64,000 nt of DNA from Azoarcus sp. DN11 (GTDB lineage: Bacteria > Pseudomonadota > Gammaproteobacteria > Burkholderiales > Rhodocyclaceae): contig NZ_CP021731.1 of NCBI RefSeq assembly GCF_003628555.1, positions 3,100,001-3,164,000 of the forward strand, given 5' to 3'. Of the stretch, positions 27,957-36,176 are shown piece after piece (within the stretch, counting starts at the first letter, position 1; each line of letters starts with the position of its first letter). The translations under genes were made by a program, and so were the position numbers. Below the pieces are notes generated by a model. It was not told the origin of the DNA and did no database searches. It saw only the letters and a program-made list of their open reading frames with translations.

Positions 27957-28385
27957 ATGGAATACCCCCGCAGGACGGTGGCACTCCCCTGGTATGCCAC
28001 CGCACGCTTGTCTCTCCCTCTGCTCGCCGCGCTGGTGGCGCTGGCGCCTCAGGCGGCACGGTCCGCACCTCCCCCGGGACACCCCTCGCCGGGCGCTGCG
28101 ATGCAGCTCATCCGGTCCGGCACCGAACATTCGGCGGCGCAGCGCCGGACCGGCGTCGCGCTCGATTCGATCGACGCCAACGAGTACACGTACATCGAGG
28201 TCGATGAGGCCGGCAAGAGTTACTGGATCGCGACGGCCCGCATGAAGATCATGCGCGGCGACATGGTGCAGTTCGAAGACGGCGTGACGATGGACCAGTT
28301 CTACAGCAAGCTTCTCAAACGTACCTTTGAGTCAGTGATGTTCGTCGATAACGTATCAACCACACCAGCCGGCAAACAGCCATGA
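27957..28385 (+). CDS. Exported NrfJ-like OB-fold protein
   Basis: The 142-residue protein has a signal peptide or anchor at about residues 14-36 and a C-terminal small beta domain with the pattern SIDANEYTYIEVDEAGKSYW, an ATARMKIMRGDMV strand and FYSKLLKRTFESVMFV. This resembles NrfJ-type OB-fold proteins, in which a similar ending (SKTLNRTF) is found; biochemical function of that group is not established. The stop codon overlaps the next start (ATGA), so it is cotranslated with the small lipoyl-domain protein. The ATG at 27957 is used; an ATG four bases earlier is in another frame. Confidence 0.75.
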   Translation: MEYPRRTVALPWYATARLSLPLLAALVALAPQAARSAPPPGHPSPGAAMQLIRSGTEHSAAQRRTGVALDSIDANEYTYIEVDEAGKSYWIATARMKIMRGDMVQFEDGVTMDQFYSKLLKRTFESVMFVDNVSTTPAGKQP

Positions 28386-28654
28386 CGGGCCGGGTAGTCG
28401 AAATCCGCATGCCGAAGTTTCCGGAATGCTGGGATACCTGCGGGAACTGCCGGACCGAGGACGTCTTCGTGCAGAGCGTGCTGGTGCAATCAGGGGAGTC
28501 GATCGGCTTCGACGAACCGCTGATCGTGCTGGAAACGGGCAAGACGGCCATGGACATCCCCTCGCCCCACAAAGGGACCATCGTCGAGGTCAAGGTCGAT
28601 GAAGGCGACCTGATCGACGAGGGCGACCTGATCGCCCTCGTCGAAATCGCCTAA
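28382..28654 (+). CDS. Small stand-alone lipoyl/biotinyl-domain protein with a three-cysteine motif
   Basis: The 90-residue protein is almost entirely a lipoyl-type swinging domain: the modifiable lysine is K54 in LETGKTAMDIPSP and the C-terminal half has GTIVEVKVDEGDLIDEGDLIA. Unlike acyltransferase (E2) domains it has C16-x3-C20-x2-C23 near the N-terminus and no further domain. The motif around K54 is GKT rather than the usual DKA. It overlaps the preceding gene by 4 bp. A carrier role for acyl or sulfur groups can be suggested, with the cysteines binding metal or forming a disulfide, but no partner enzyme is adjacent. Confidence 0.8.
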   Translation: MTGRVVEIRMPKFPECWDTCGNCRTEDVFVQSVLVQSGESIGFDEPLIVLETGKTAMDIPSPHKGTIVEVKVDEGDLIDEGDLIALVEIA

Positions 28655-28669
28655 CGCCACATACCTCTC

Positions 28670-30616
28670 TCAGCAGACACGGCACGCACGGTTGCGCCCG
28701 CTGAGCTTCGCGCGGTACATGGCCGCGTCGGCGCGACACATCAGTTCGTCCTCGTCCTTGCCATCCTCGGGATAGAGCGCGATGCCGATGCTCGACGAGA
28801 CGCAGGCCTCGCGCCCCTCGAGCATGAACGGCCGTTCGATGGCGGCACGGATCTTTTCCGCAACCGTTTCAGCGTCCTTTGCCGAGCCGATTTCCGGCAG
28901 CAGCACGACGAACTCGTCCCCGCCCCGCCGTCCGAGCGTATCCGACGATCGGATCGAACCCTGCATGCGCCGGACCGCCTCGCACAGCAGGAGGTCGCCG
29001 GCGTGGTGCCCCAGTTCGTCGTTCACCTGCTTGAAATGGTCCAGGTCGATGAACAGGAGCGCGAATTCGTGTCCCGCGCGGCGCGCCTGGGCGAGCGAGT
29101 ACGCCAGGAGTTCGCCGAACATCAGTCGATTGACGGCTCCGGTCAGGATGTCGTGCGTCGCCATGTGCGCGATGCGCTGCTCGGCTTCCTTGCGTTCGCT
29201 GATGTCCGACAGGAGCGCGATCACGCCCTTCATCCGGCCCCATCCGTCAGTCAGTGGCGCGAGGGAGGCGAGGACGGTCAGCGTCGCGCCATCGCCACGC
29301 GTCATCCTGAGTTCGTAGCGCTTGCTCTCCCCTTTGCCGAGATGGGCGAGTATCCGTTCGCGGCTCTCACTGCCGCCCTCGCCCCATAACTCGTCGAGCG
29401 CCCGCCCGAGCAGCTTCGCCTCGTCGAGCCCGACGAGCTGGACAAATCCGGGATTGACGAAAGTCAGCCTGAAATCCGCATCGGTGGCGGCGATGCCGTC
29501 GTGGGCAAGGTTCACGAGCGCGCTGTACTTCGCCTCGCTGCGGCGCAGGGACTCGCTTGTCCGCGCCAGCTGTGTGGCCCGCTCGCGCGTGATCGAAAAA
29601 AACAGCGCCGTGAGGACGAGCAGGATGCCAACCAGCACGACCGAAACGAATTCCGCCTGCCTGACGTCGGGGTCGGCCTCGAACGCCGGCAGGGCTTCGA
29701 GGCGAACGATCCATTCGACCCCGCCGAGGATCGCGCTCCCGGTGCTGACCAATCCGGTACCGGCGGCGCTCAGCCCGGGATGGCTGTCGTACAGGAGGGA
29801 TTCAGGTGATTCGACGCGGTCGAACACCTGCATCCGGATCTGCTCCGGGTGCTGCTGCAGCATGTGTTGCATCAGCCGGGCCATGCGGAAAGGCATATAC
29901 ACCCACCCCCTGAGCGCGATCCAGCGCTCGGCCTCGGTCGCTATCGGCATTCCGTCGCCGAACACGGGCATGTAAAGCAGCACTCCGGCCTGCACGTCCG
30001 TTTCCGTCTCCTGTACCAGGGTGGTCTTGCCGGTCAGGGCGGCCTCGCCGGACAGCACGGCCCGATTCATGGCGTCGCGCCTGACAGGTTCGGAGTACAT
30101 GTCGAAGCCAATGGCGCGCACATTACGCCAGTCGGCCGGCTCGAGAACGACGATGCTGCTCAGGAACCGGCGCGGTCCTTCCGGCCATACCCGATATTCT
30201 GCGTTGCCGAGTGCGCGCATCGCGCGGGTGTGCGCCTCGAGTTGTCCCGGAAGGATCCACTGGGTGAACCCGATGCCTTGCACGCCCGGATAGTCTTCCT
30301 GGAACGTCAGGCGCTGCAGGTAGGTTCGCCACGCCGCAAGGTCAACCTCGTCACCGGCACGCAGAAATGCCTGGCCTCCCCGCAGCAGCATGCGGTAGGC
30401 GCGAAACCGCTCGTCCACCGTCAGGACCACTTCGGCATTGTGGCTCGCGAGATGTGCAAACACCTGCTCATGATGGCGCCTGGCAAGGTGATCCCACACG
30501 ACGACCGCAGCACCGATCGCGAACGCAAGCGCAAAGACGATCAATGCGACGCCACCCGGCGAGCAGTTGCGGCGCACCGGCCCGGTATCGGCAACCCTGT
30601 CGTCGGCAGCGTGCAT
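28670..30616 (-). CDS. CHASE-PAS-GGDEF diguanylate cyclase
   Basis: The 648-residue membrane protein has a transmembrane segment near residues 24-44, a periplasmic CHASE sensor domain to about 300, a second membrane segment near 330-350, a PAS domain at about 375-480 and a GGDEF domain. The GGDEF motif is intact at residues 565-569 and an RxxD inhibitory site (R556-D559) precedes it, so an active, feedback-inhibited cyclic-di-GMP synthase is expected. No EAL domain is present. The ATG at 30616 is used; a TTG at 30682 would add 22 residues. It is convergent with the lipoyl-protein gene. Confidence 0.92.
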   Translation of the reverse strand: MHAADDRVADTGPVRRNCSPGGVALIVFALAFAIGAAVVVWDHLARRHHEQVFAHLASHNAEVVLTVDERFRAYRMLLRGGQAFLRAGDEVDLAAWRTYLQRLTFQEDYPGVQGIGFTQWILPGQLEAHTRAMRALGNAEYRVWPEGPRRFLSSIVVLEPADWRNVRAIGFDMYSEPVRRDAMNRAVLSGEAALTGKTTLVQETETDVQAGVLLYMPVFGDGMPIATEAERWIALRGWVYMPFRMARLMQHMLQQHPEQIRMQVFDRVESPESLLYDSHPGLSAAGTGLVSTGSAILGGVEWIVRLEALPAFEADPDVRQAEFVSVVLVGILLVLTALFFSITRERATQLARTSESLRRSEAKYSALVNLAHDGIAATDADFRLTFVNPGFVQLVGLDEAKLLGRALDELWGEGGSESRERILAHLGKGESKRYELRMTRGDGATLTVLASLAPLTDGWGRMKGVIALLSDISERKEAEQRIAHMATHDILTGAVNRLMFGELLAYSLAQARRAGHEFALLFIDLDHFKQVNDELGHHAGDLLLCEAVRRMQGSIRSSDTLGRRGGDEFVVLLPEIGSAKDAETVAEKIRAAIERPFMLEGREACVSSSIGIALYPEDGKDEDELMCRADAAMYRAKLSGRNRACRVC

Positions 30617-30809
30617 GCGGCGGTTCCCCGAGGACGAACGGCGCAATCGAATTGCCCTGAACGCTCTAGATGTAACAAACAATAACAGCAGAGTCCACGG
30701 GGAGGACGGGATTGTTTCTCACTCCCGTGACAGCGCAAGCACTCCCGGGCTTGAGGTATCCTTTCCGCACTTCATCATATACGTTCCTCCGAAACGAAAA
30801 AGCGACGCA

Positions 30810-32474
30810 ATGGCCCAATATGTAATGTCTATGCTCCGCGTGAGCAAGGTCGTGCCGCCCAAGCGGCAGATCATCAAGGATATTTCCCTGTCTTTCTTTC
30901 CCGGCGCGAAGATCGGCCTGCTCGGCCTGAACGGTTCCGGAAAATCCACGGTGCTGCGCATCATGGCCAACGCCGACAAGGAATACGAAGGCGAGGTGCA
31001 GCACCTGGCTGGTATCCGCATCGGCTACCTGCCGCAGGAGCCGCAGCTCGACCCGACGAAGACTGTCAAGGAAGAGGTCGAGTCCGGCCTGGGCGAGATC
31101 GTGGAGGCCCGCCGCAGGCTGGAGGAGATCTACGCGGCATATGCCGAACCGGATGCGGATTTCGACAAGTTGGCCGAGGAGCAGGCGAAATACGAGAACA
31201 TCCTGGCCGCGGCCGGCTCCGACATCGAGAACCAGATGGAGATCGCCGCCGACGCGCTGCGCCTGCCCGCGTGGGATGCCGCGGTCGGCAACCTGTCCGG
31301 CGGCGAGAAGCGCCGCGTCGCGCTGTGCAAGCTGCTGCTGTCCAAACCGGACATGCTGCTGCTGGACGAACCGACGAACCACCTCGATGCGGAATCGGTC
31401 GAGTGGCTGGAGCAGTTCCTGACGCGCTTCCCCGGCACGGTGGTCGCCGTCACCCACGACCGCTACTTCCTCGACAACGCTGCCGAGTGGATCCTCGAAC
31501 TCGACCGCGGCCACGGCATCCCGTGGAAAGGCAACTACTCCTCGTGGCTGGAGCAGAAGGAGGAGCGCCTCGAACAGGAACAGAAGCAGATCGACGCCCA
31601 CATGAAGGCGATGAAGACCGAACTGGAATGGGCGCGCTCGAATCCGAAGGCCCGCCAGGCGAAGTCCAAGGCCCGCCTCGCGCGCTACGAGGAGATGACG
31701 ACCGTCGAATACCAGAAGCGCAACGAGACGCAGGAAATCTTCATTCCGCCCGGCGAGCGGCTCGGCGACAAGGTCATCGAGTTCAACGAGGTCACCAAGG
31801 CCTTCGGCGACAAGCTGCTGATGGACAAGGTCAGCTTCAGCATCCCGCCGGGTGCCATCGTCGGCGTGATCGGCCCCAACGGCGCCGGCAAATCGACCCT
31901 GTTCAAGATGATCGAGGAACGCGACAAGCCGGACTCGGGCGCGATCACGATCGGCTCGACGGTGAAGATCGCGGCCGTCGACCAGTCGCGCGAAGGCCTG
32001 GCGAACGACAAGACCGTGTTCGAAGCGATCTCGGACGGCGCCGACGTACTGACAGTCGGCCGCTTCGAGATGCCCAGCCGCGCCTACATCGGCCGCTTCA
32101 ACTTCAAGGGCGGCGACCAGCAGAAGATCGTCGGCAACCTGTCCGGCGGTGAACGCGGCCGCCTGCACCTGGCAAAGACGCTGATCTCGGGTGGCAACGT
32201 GCTGCTGCTCGACGAACCATCGAACGACCTCGACGTCGAAACGCTGCGCGCGCTGGAAGACGCGCTGCTGGAATTCGCCGGCTGCGCCCTAATCATCAGC
32301 CACGACCGCTGGTTCCTCGACCGCATCTGCACGCATATCCTCGCGGCGGAAGGCGACTCGCAGTGGACCTTCTTTGCGGGCAATTACCAGGAATACGAGG
32401 AAGACAAGCGCAAGCGACTGGGCGAGGAAGGCGCCAAACCGAAGCGCATCCGCTACAAGCCGATCAGCCGCTGA
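30810..32474 (+). CDS. ettA: Energy-dependent translational throttle protein EttA (ABC-F)
   Basis: EttA is a soluble ABC-F ATPase that binds the ribosomal E site and gates entry into elongation according to energy status. The 554-residue protein has two nucleotide-binding domains, each complete (GLNGSGKST, LSGGEKRR and LLLDEPTNHLD; GPNGAGKST, LSGGERGR and LLLDEPSNDLD), joined by the linker containing ELEWARSNPKARQAKSKARL. Length and linker agree with EttA rather than other ABC-F types. The long in-frame upstream extension is not family-like. Confidence 0.97.
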   Translation: MAQYVMSMLRVSKVVPPKRQIIKDISLSFFPGAKIGLLGLNGSGKSTVLRIMANADKEYEGEVQHLAGIRIGYLPQEPQLDPTKTVKEEVESGLGEIVEARRRLEEIYAAYAEPDADFDKLAEEQAKYENILAAAGSDIENQMEIAADALRLPAWDAAVGNLSGGEKRRVALCKLLLSKPDMLLLDEPTNHLDAESVEWLEQFLTRFPGTVVAVTHDRYFLDNAAEWILELDRGHGIPWKGNYSSWLEQKEERLEQEQKQIDAHMKAMKTELEWARSNPKARQAKSKARLARYEEMTTVEYQKRNETQEIFIPPGERLGDKVIEFNEVTKAFGDKLLMDKVSFSIPPGAIVGVIGPNGAGKSTLFKMIEERDKPDSGAITIGSTVKIAAVDQSREGLANDKTVFEAISDGADVLTVGRFEMPSRAYIGRFNFKGGDQQKIVGNLSGGERGRLHLAKTLISGGNVLLLDEPSNDLDVETLRALEDALLEFAGCALIISHDRWFLDRICTHILAAEGDSQWTFFAGNYQEYEEDKRKRLGEEGAKPKRIRYKPISR

Positions 32475-32483
32475 CGGAAAAAC

Positions 32484-32510
32484 CGCCGCCCGCCTCGCGA
32501 TGGCGGCGTT
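32484..32510 (+). terminator. Possible weak terminator after ettA
   Basis: A 7-bp GC stem (CGCCGCC with GGCGGCG) with an 11-base loop is followed by only TTTG, 10 bp after ettA. Confidence 0.4.
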
Positions 32511-32562
32511 TGCGCCATTCTCAATGACATTTTCATCGCCACAAATCGACAGGAGAATATGA

Positions 32563-33543
32563 ATGTACAAAAGCCTCCAGCGACTCCTCGCAGTGAGTGC
32601 CGCGCTGTTCGTGCTTGCACCGGTCGCCCCGGCGCTGGCCGAGGCCCCGGTGGCGAAGACCCAGGTCCCGGGCTACTACCGAACCATGGTCGGGCAGTTC
32701 GAGGTCACCGCGCTGTATGACGGAGCGATCGAACTGGACGCCAAGCTGCTCAAGAATGCCGATCCGGAAGACCTCAGCCGCCTGCTCGCCCGCATGTTCG
32801 TCGGCAATCCGAAGATGCAGACGGCGGTCAATGCCTACCTGATCAACACCGGCGGAAACCTGATCCTCGTCGACGCCGGCGCGGGCAAGCTCTTCGGGCC
32901 CGGTCTCGGCTTCGTCATCGACAACATGAAGGCGGCCGGCTACGACCCCGCACAGGTCGACACAATCATCCTGACCCACATGCACCCGGACCACATCGGC
33001 GGGCTCGGCGAGCCATCGGCTCCGCCGGTGTTTCCGAACGCGAACGTCTACGTGTCGGTACTGGACAACGATTTCTGGCTGTCGCAGCAGGCCGCGGCCG
33101 CGGCCAAGCCGGAGATGCAGAATTTCTTCAAGATGGCACGGGAGATCGCGGCTCCGTACCAGGCGCGCGGCAAGTGGCGCACGTTCGCCGACGGCACCGA
33201 GATTGCCAACGGCATTCGCGCGGCCAAGGCCTATGGCCACACGCCGGGTCACAGCGCAATCGCCGTCGAATCCGCGGGCCAGAAACTGCTGATCTGGGGG
33301 GATGTCGTGCATTCCCACGCGGTCCAGTTCCCGCTGCCAGGCGTTTCGATCGAGTTCGACTTCGACCAGGCCCAGGCAACAGCGACGCGACGCAGTCTGA
33401 TGTACTCGCTCGCGGCGAGCAAGACCCTCGTCGCCGGCATGCATCTGCCCTTCCCCGGCATCGGCCACGTGCGCGCGGACGGCAAGGGCGTCTACGCCTG
33501 GGTCCCGATCGAATACGCGCCGCTGCCCAAGCCCGCGCATTGA
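32563..33543 (+). CDS. Exported metallo-beta-lactamase-fold hydrolase
   Basis: The 326-residue protein has a Sec signal peptide cleaved near ALA at residues 24-27 and the MBL zinc motif THMHPDH (138-144), with later ligands in GHTPGHSA and WGDVVHSHA. The signal and zinc motifs point to a periplasmic hydrolase; the substrate is unknown. A GGAG site precedes the ATG. Similar exported MBL proteins are common in betaproteobacteria. It is convergent with the antiporter gene. Confidence 0.88.
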   Translation: MYKSLQRLLAVSAALFVLAPVAPALAEAPVAKTQVPGYYRTMVGQFEVTALYDGAIELDAKLLKNADPEDLSRLLARMFVGNPKMQTAVNAYLINTGGNLILVDAGAGKLFGPGLGFVIDNMKAAGYDPAQVDTIILTHMHPDHIGGLGEPSAPPVFPNANVYVSVLDNDFWLSQQAAAAAKPEMQNFFKMAREIAAPYQARGKWRTFADGTEIANGIRAAKAYGHTPGHSAIAVESAGQKLLIWGDVVHSHAVQFPLPGVSIEFDFDQAQATATRRSLMYSLAASKTLVAGMHLPFPGIGHVRADGKGVYAWVPIEYAPLPKPAH

Positions 33544-33613
33544 AGTAGCGGGGGCGCGCCACAACCGGCGATGCGCGCAAGCGCTGCCGCCGGAGCGCTC
33601 CCTCGCCAGAGCC

Positions 33614-34912
33614 TCAACGCCCGGACCAGAACCGGTCCATCAGGGGTTTCACGCTGATGCCGTGGCACAGGATCGAGAGTGTGACGACGATCAGTGTCAT
33701 GTGGATCAGTTCCAGCGCGAGCTTCTCCGGCAGGCCGTGCTGGATCGCGTACATCAGGTAGTAGAGCGAACCGATCCCGCGCACGCCGAACCAGCCGGCG
33801 AGAGCGCGGGCGTTCCATGGCGCGCGCGTGCCCGCCAGGCCGATGAAGACGCTGACCGGTCGTGCCACGACGAACAGAAAGACGGCGAGCGACACCGCGC
33901 GCCAGCTCCATGAATCGACAAACAGCGTTCCGCCGATCAGGAGGATGAGCACGATTTCGGAAAGGCGCTCGAGATGCTCCTTGAAAACGAGCGAACCCTC
34001 GCTGACCGACGTCGCAGCCATCCGTTCCGCATACCTGCCCGTTTCCGTCACCGCATCACCATTGACCTGCAGGCGCTCGGGTTCATCCGGGCTGGCCCCC
34101 GAGAGCCGCCGCTCGGTCTGTCGCAACGCCACGGCCGCGAAAAACACGGCGAGGAAGCCCCAGGCGCTGATCACGAGGCTGAGACCGTACACGACCGCAA
34201 TCAGCCCCAGGCCCAGGAAGTCGTCCATCAGGCGGCGTTCGGTCCGGTTGTTGCGCAGCCTGTGCCCGACATGGGCAAGAGCGGCCCCCGCCGCCACGCC
34301 GAGCGCAATGCCGGCCGCCGTGGCCCACACCACATCCACGAGAACCCAGCGCATGCCGAATTGGCCGAGCTCGTGCAGTCCCAGGAGTCCCAGTCCCAGC
34401 ATCACGAACGGGAACGCGCTGCCGTCATTCATGCCCGCCTCGCAGGTCAGCGTGAAGCGCAGACGGTCGCGATCGTGCGGGTGCCGGATCTGGACGTCCG
34501 TGGCCAACACCGGATCGGTCGGGGCAACGATCGCACCGAGCAGCACGGCAGCCCCGAGCGGCAGCCCCAGGGCGTAGTGGCCGAATGCGGCGACCAGCCC
34601 GACCGTGACCGCCATCGCCACGAAGGCGAGGAGGATGGGCGTGCGCCAGCGCGGCAGGCTCACCGGCACCGGCATCTTGACGCCAGCCGCATACAGCGAG
34701 ATGAGCGCTGCCGCCTCGGTCAGCACCTCGAGCAGGGCCGATTGCTTGAGCGGATTGAAATGGAAGAGGTGCAGCACCGTCGGTCCGACCAACATACCGA
34801 CGGTGAGGTAGATGATCGCGCTCGTGACGGGCAGGCGCTTGAGAATCGACGAGGTCAGCCCCATGGCCAGCAACAGGCCGCCGACCAGCAGGAACCACTG
34901 TGCGTTAGTCAT
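33614..34912 (-). CDS. CPA1-type cation:proton antiporter
   Basis: The 432-residue integral membrane protein has about 12 hydrophobic segments and the Na+/H+ exchanger pattern, including GAIVAPTDPVLATDV and EAGMNDGSAFPFVML with the conserved Asp/Asn region of CPA1 transporters. It probably exports Na+ or K+ in exchange for protons. The ATG at 34912 is chosen; upstream codons run into the tRNA gene. Confidence 0.9.
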   Translation of the reverse strand: MTNAQWFLLVGGLLLAMGLTSSILKRLPVTSAIIYLTVGMLVGPTVLHLFHFNPLKQSALLEVLTEAAALISLYAAGVKMPVPVSLPRWRTPILLAFVAMAVTVGLVAAFGHYALGLPLGAAVLLGAIVAPTDPVLATDVQIRHPHDRDRLRFTLTCEAGMNDGSAFPFVMLGLGLLGLHELGQFGMRWVLVDVVWATAAGIALGVAAGAALAHVGHRLRNNRTERRLMDDFLGLGLIAVVYGLSLVISAWGFLAVFFAAVALRQTERRLSGASPDEPERLQVNGDAVTETGRYAERMAATSVSEGSLVFKEHLERLSEIVLILLIGGTLFVDSWSWRAVSLAVFLFVVARPVSVFIGLAGTRAPWNARALAGWFGVRGIGSLYYLMYAIQHGLPEKLALELIHMTLIVVTLSILCHGISVKPLMDRFWSGR

Positions 34913-34951
34913 CAAGAATCCGTGATTGCAGGGGCCGCGATTGCGCCCTGA

Positions 34952-35036
34952 TGGTGCCCAAGAAGGGACTCGAACCCCCACGCCTTGCGGCGCCAGAACC
35001 TAAATCTGGTGCGTCTACCAATTCCGCCACTTGGGC
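34952..35036 (-). tRNA. tRNA-Leu (anticodon UAG)
   Basis: The minus strand folds into a class II tRNA with acceptor arms GCCCAAG and CTTGGGC, a discriminator A and an encoded CCA end (85 nt in all). The anticodon loop TTTAGGT is flanked by CCAGA and TCTGG, giving UAG. A long variable arm and the T-loop GGTTCGAGTCC are present. Confidence 0.97.
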
Positions 35037-35096
35037 CCCGCAATGCCCGCGTTGCGGGCTGCCGCCATTGCAGCGGCGCGCGCATTATACACGGCC

Positions 35097-36176
35097 TCAC
35101 ATCCGCAGGCGTTCGGCGTACCCGGTCATTTCGAGATAGCCGCGGCCGATTTCGCGCCCCGCCTCGAACAGTTGCACGGCCCCTTCCCAATAGACGGCGC
35201 CGGTGGAACGGCGGCTGTCCAGTTCCTGGTCGTCCATCAGGGGACGCAGCTGCAGGCGGCGGCCGTCGATGTCGATGGCCCATTCGACCGCATATTCGGC
35301 CCCCGTCCGCGGCGAACGCCAGCGTCGCAGGGGCGTAAACACCACCTGGCCGGCCCGCAGGGCGCGGGTTTCGCCTTGCGCGGTGCGCAGCGTGCCGGCG
35401 GCCCACATCGCTCCGCCCAACTCGTCTCGCATGCGGAAGGCCATCAGCGAGCCGCCGTCATTGAGATTGATGCCGATCCAGTCCCAGCCGCGTGCGCCCT
35501 CGGGTATCAGCTCGCTGGACCATTCGTGGTCCAGCCACGCCCGCCCCGTGACCGGCACCGCGGCGCCGTCGACTCGCAGGGATCCGGCGACCGCAAGCTG
35601 GGGCCGGCTGTAGTAGTAGCTGGCGTGCTTGGGGTCACCGGCCTTCTGGCTGAAACCGCCCTCGCCATTGAGAACGGGGGCCGCTGCGGGGTCGAGGCGC
35701 AGGTCGAACGCGAAGTCCTCGGCCTCCACGTGGCCCTGGTAGTGATCCCCGCTCCATTCGAGCCGCCAGTCGCGCGCCCAGACCTGCGTCCGCCCCGTGG
35801 CAGCGCCCGCGACCGGATCGAGCGCCCGTTCGCTGCGTTCGGCATGCCGCAGGCGGCCCACGGACGGGTCGGCCAGCGCGGCATGGGCGAGCACGAGCTG
35901 GTGCGGGGCAAACCGGCTCGGATTGTCCTCCGCGATGCCGGGCCGGACGCGGAAGAAGGTGACCTGGAAGCCGCGCTCGACGCCCTGCCCGTCGGTGAGC
36001 CAGCCCGTCACGTACCACCACTCCGTGCGAAATTGCGGATGCGCACCGCCGTCGTCGGGAAAGCGCAGGGCCTTGCCCGGCAGCACGGGCGGATAGCCGA
36101 CCTCGGCCACCGCCGGCAACACGAGCGCCACGCACAGGCCGAGCAGCGCGGCATGCCGGATCCACCGCATCGCCAT
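35097..36176 (-). CDS. AttH-like lipocalin-type protein (CrtC/AttH superfamily)
   Basis: The 359-residue exported protein has a signal peptide (about 20 residues) and the superfamily features FRTEWWYVTGWL, FFRVRP and the strongly conserved WLDHEWSS followed by GWDWIGINLNDG. The fold is shared with hydroxyneurosporene synthase (CrtC), but with no carotenoid genes nearby and a place behind an ABC unit, an AttH-type role is more likely. Its ATG overlaps the permease stop (TGATG). Confidence 0.85.
   Translation of the reverse strand: MAMRWIRHAALLGLCVALVLPAVAEVGYPPVLPGKALRFPDDGGAHPQFRTEWWYVTGWLTDGQGVERGFQVTFFRVRPGIAEDNPSRFAPHQLVLAHAALADPSVGRLRHAERSERALDPVAGAATGRTQVWARDWRLEWSGDHYQGHVEAEDFAFDLRLDPAAAPVLNGEGGFSQKAGDPKHASYYYSRPQLAVAGSLRVDGAAVPVTGRAWLDHEWSSELIPEGARGWDWIGINLNDGGSLMAFRMRDELGGAMWAAGTLRTAQGETRALRAGQVVFTPLRRWRSPRTGAEYAVEWAIDIDGRRLQLRPLMDDQELDSRRSTGAVYWEGAVQLFEAGREIGRGYLEMTGYAERLRM

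Noticed and set aside
35097..36176. Carotenoid 1,2-hydratase (CrtC)
   Set aside because: The fold is shared, but there are no carotenoid genes nearby and the gene is coupled to an ABC permease, so an AttH-like label is preferred.
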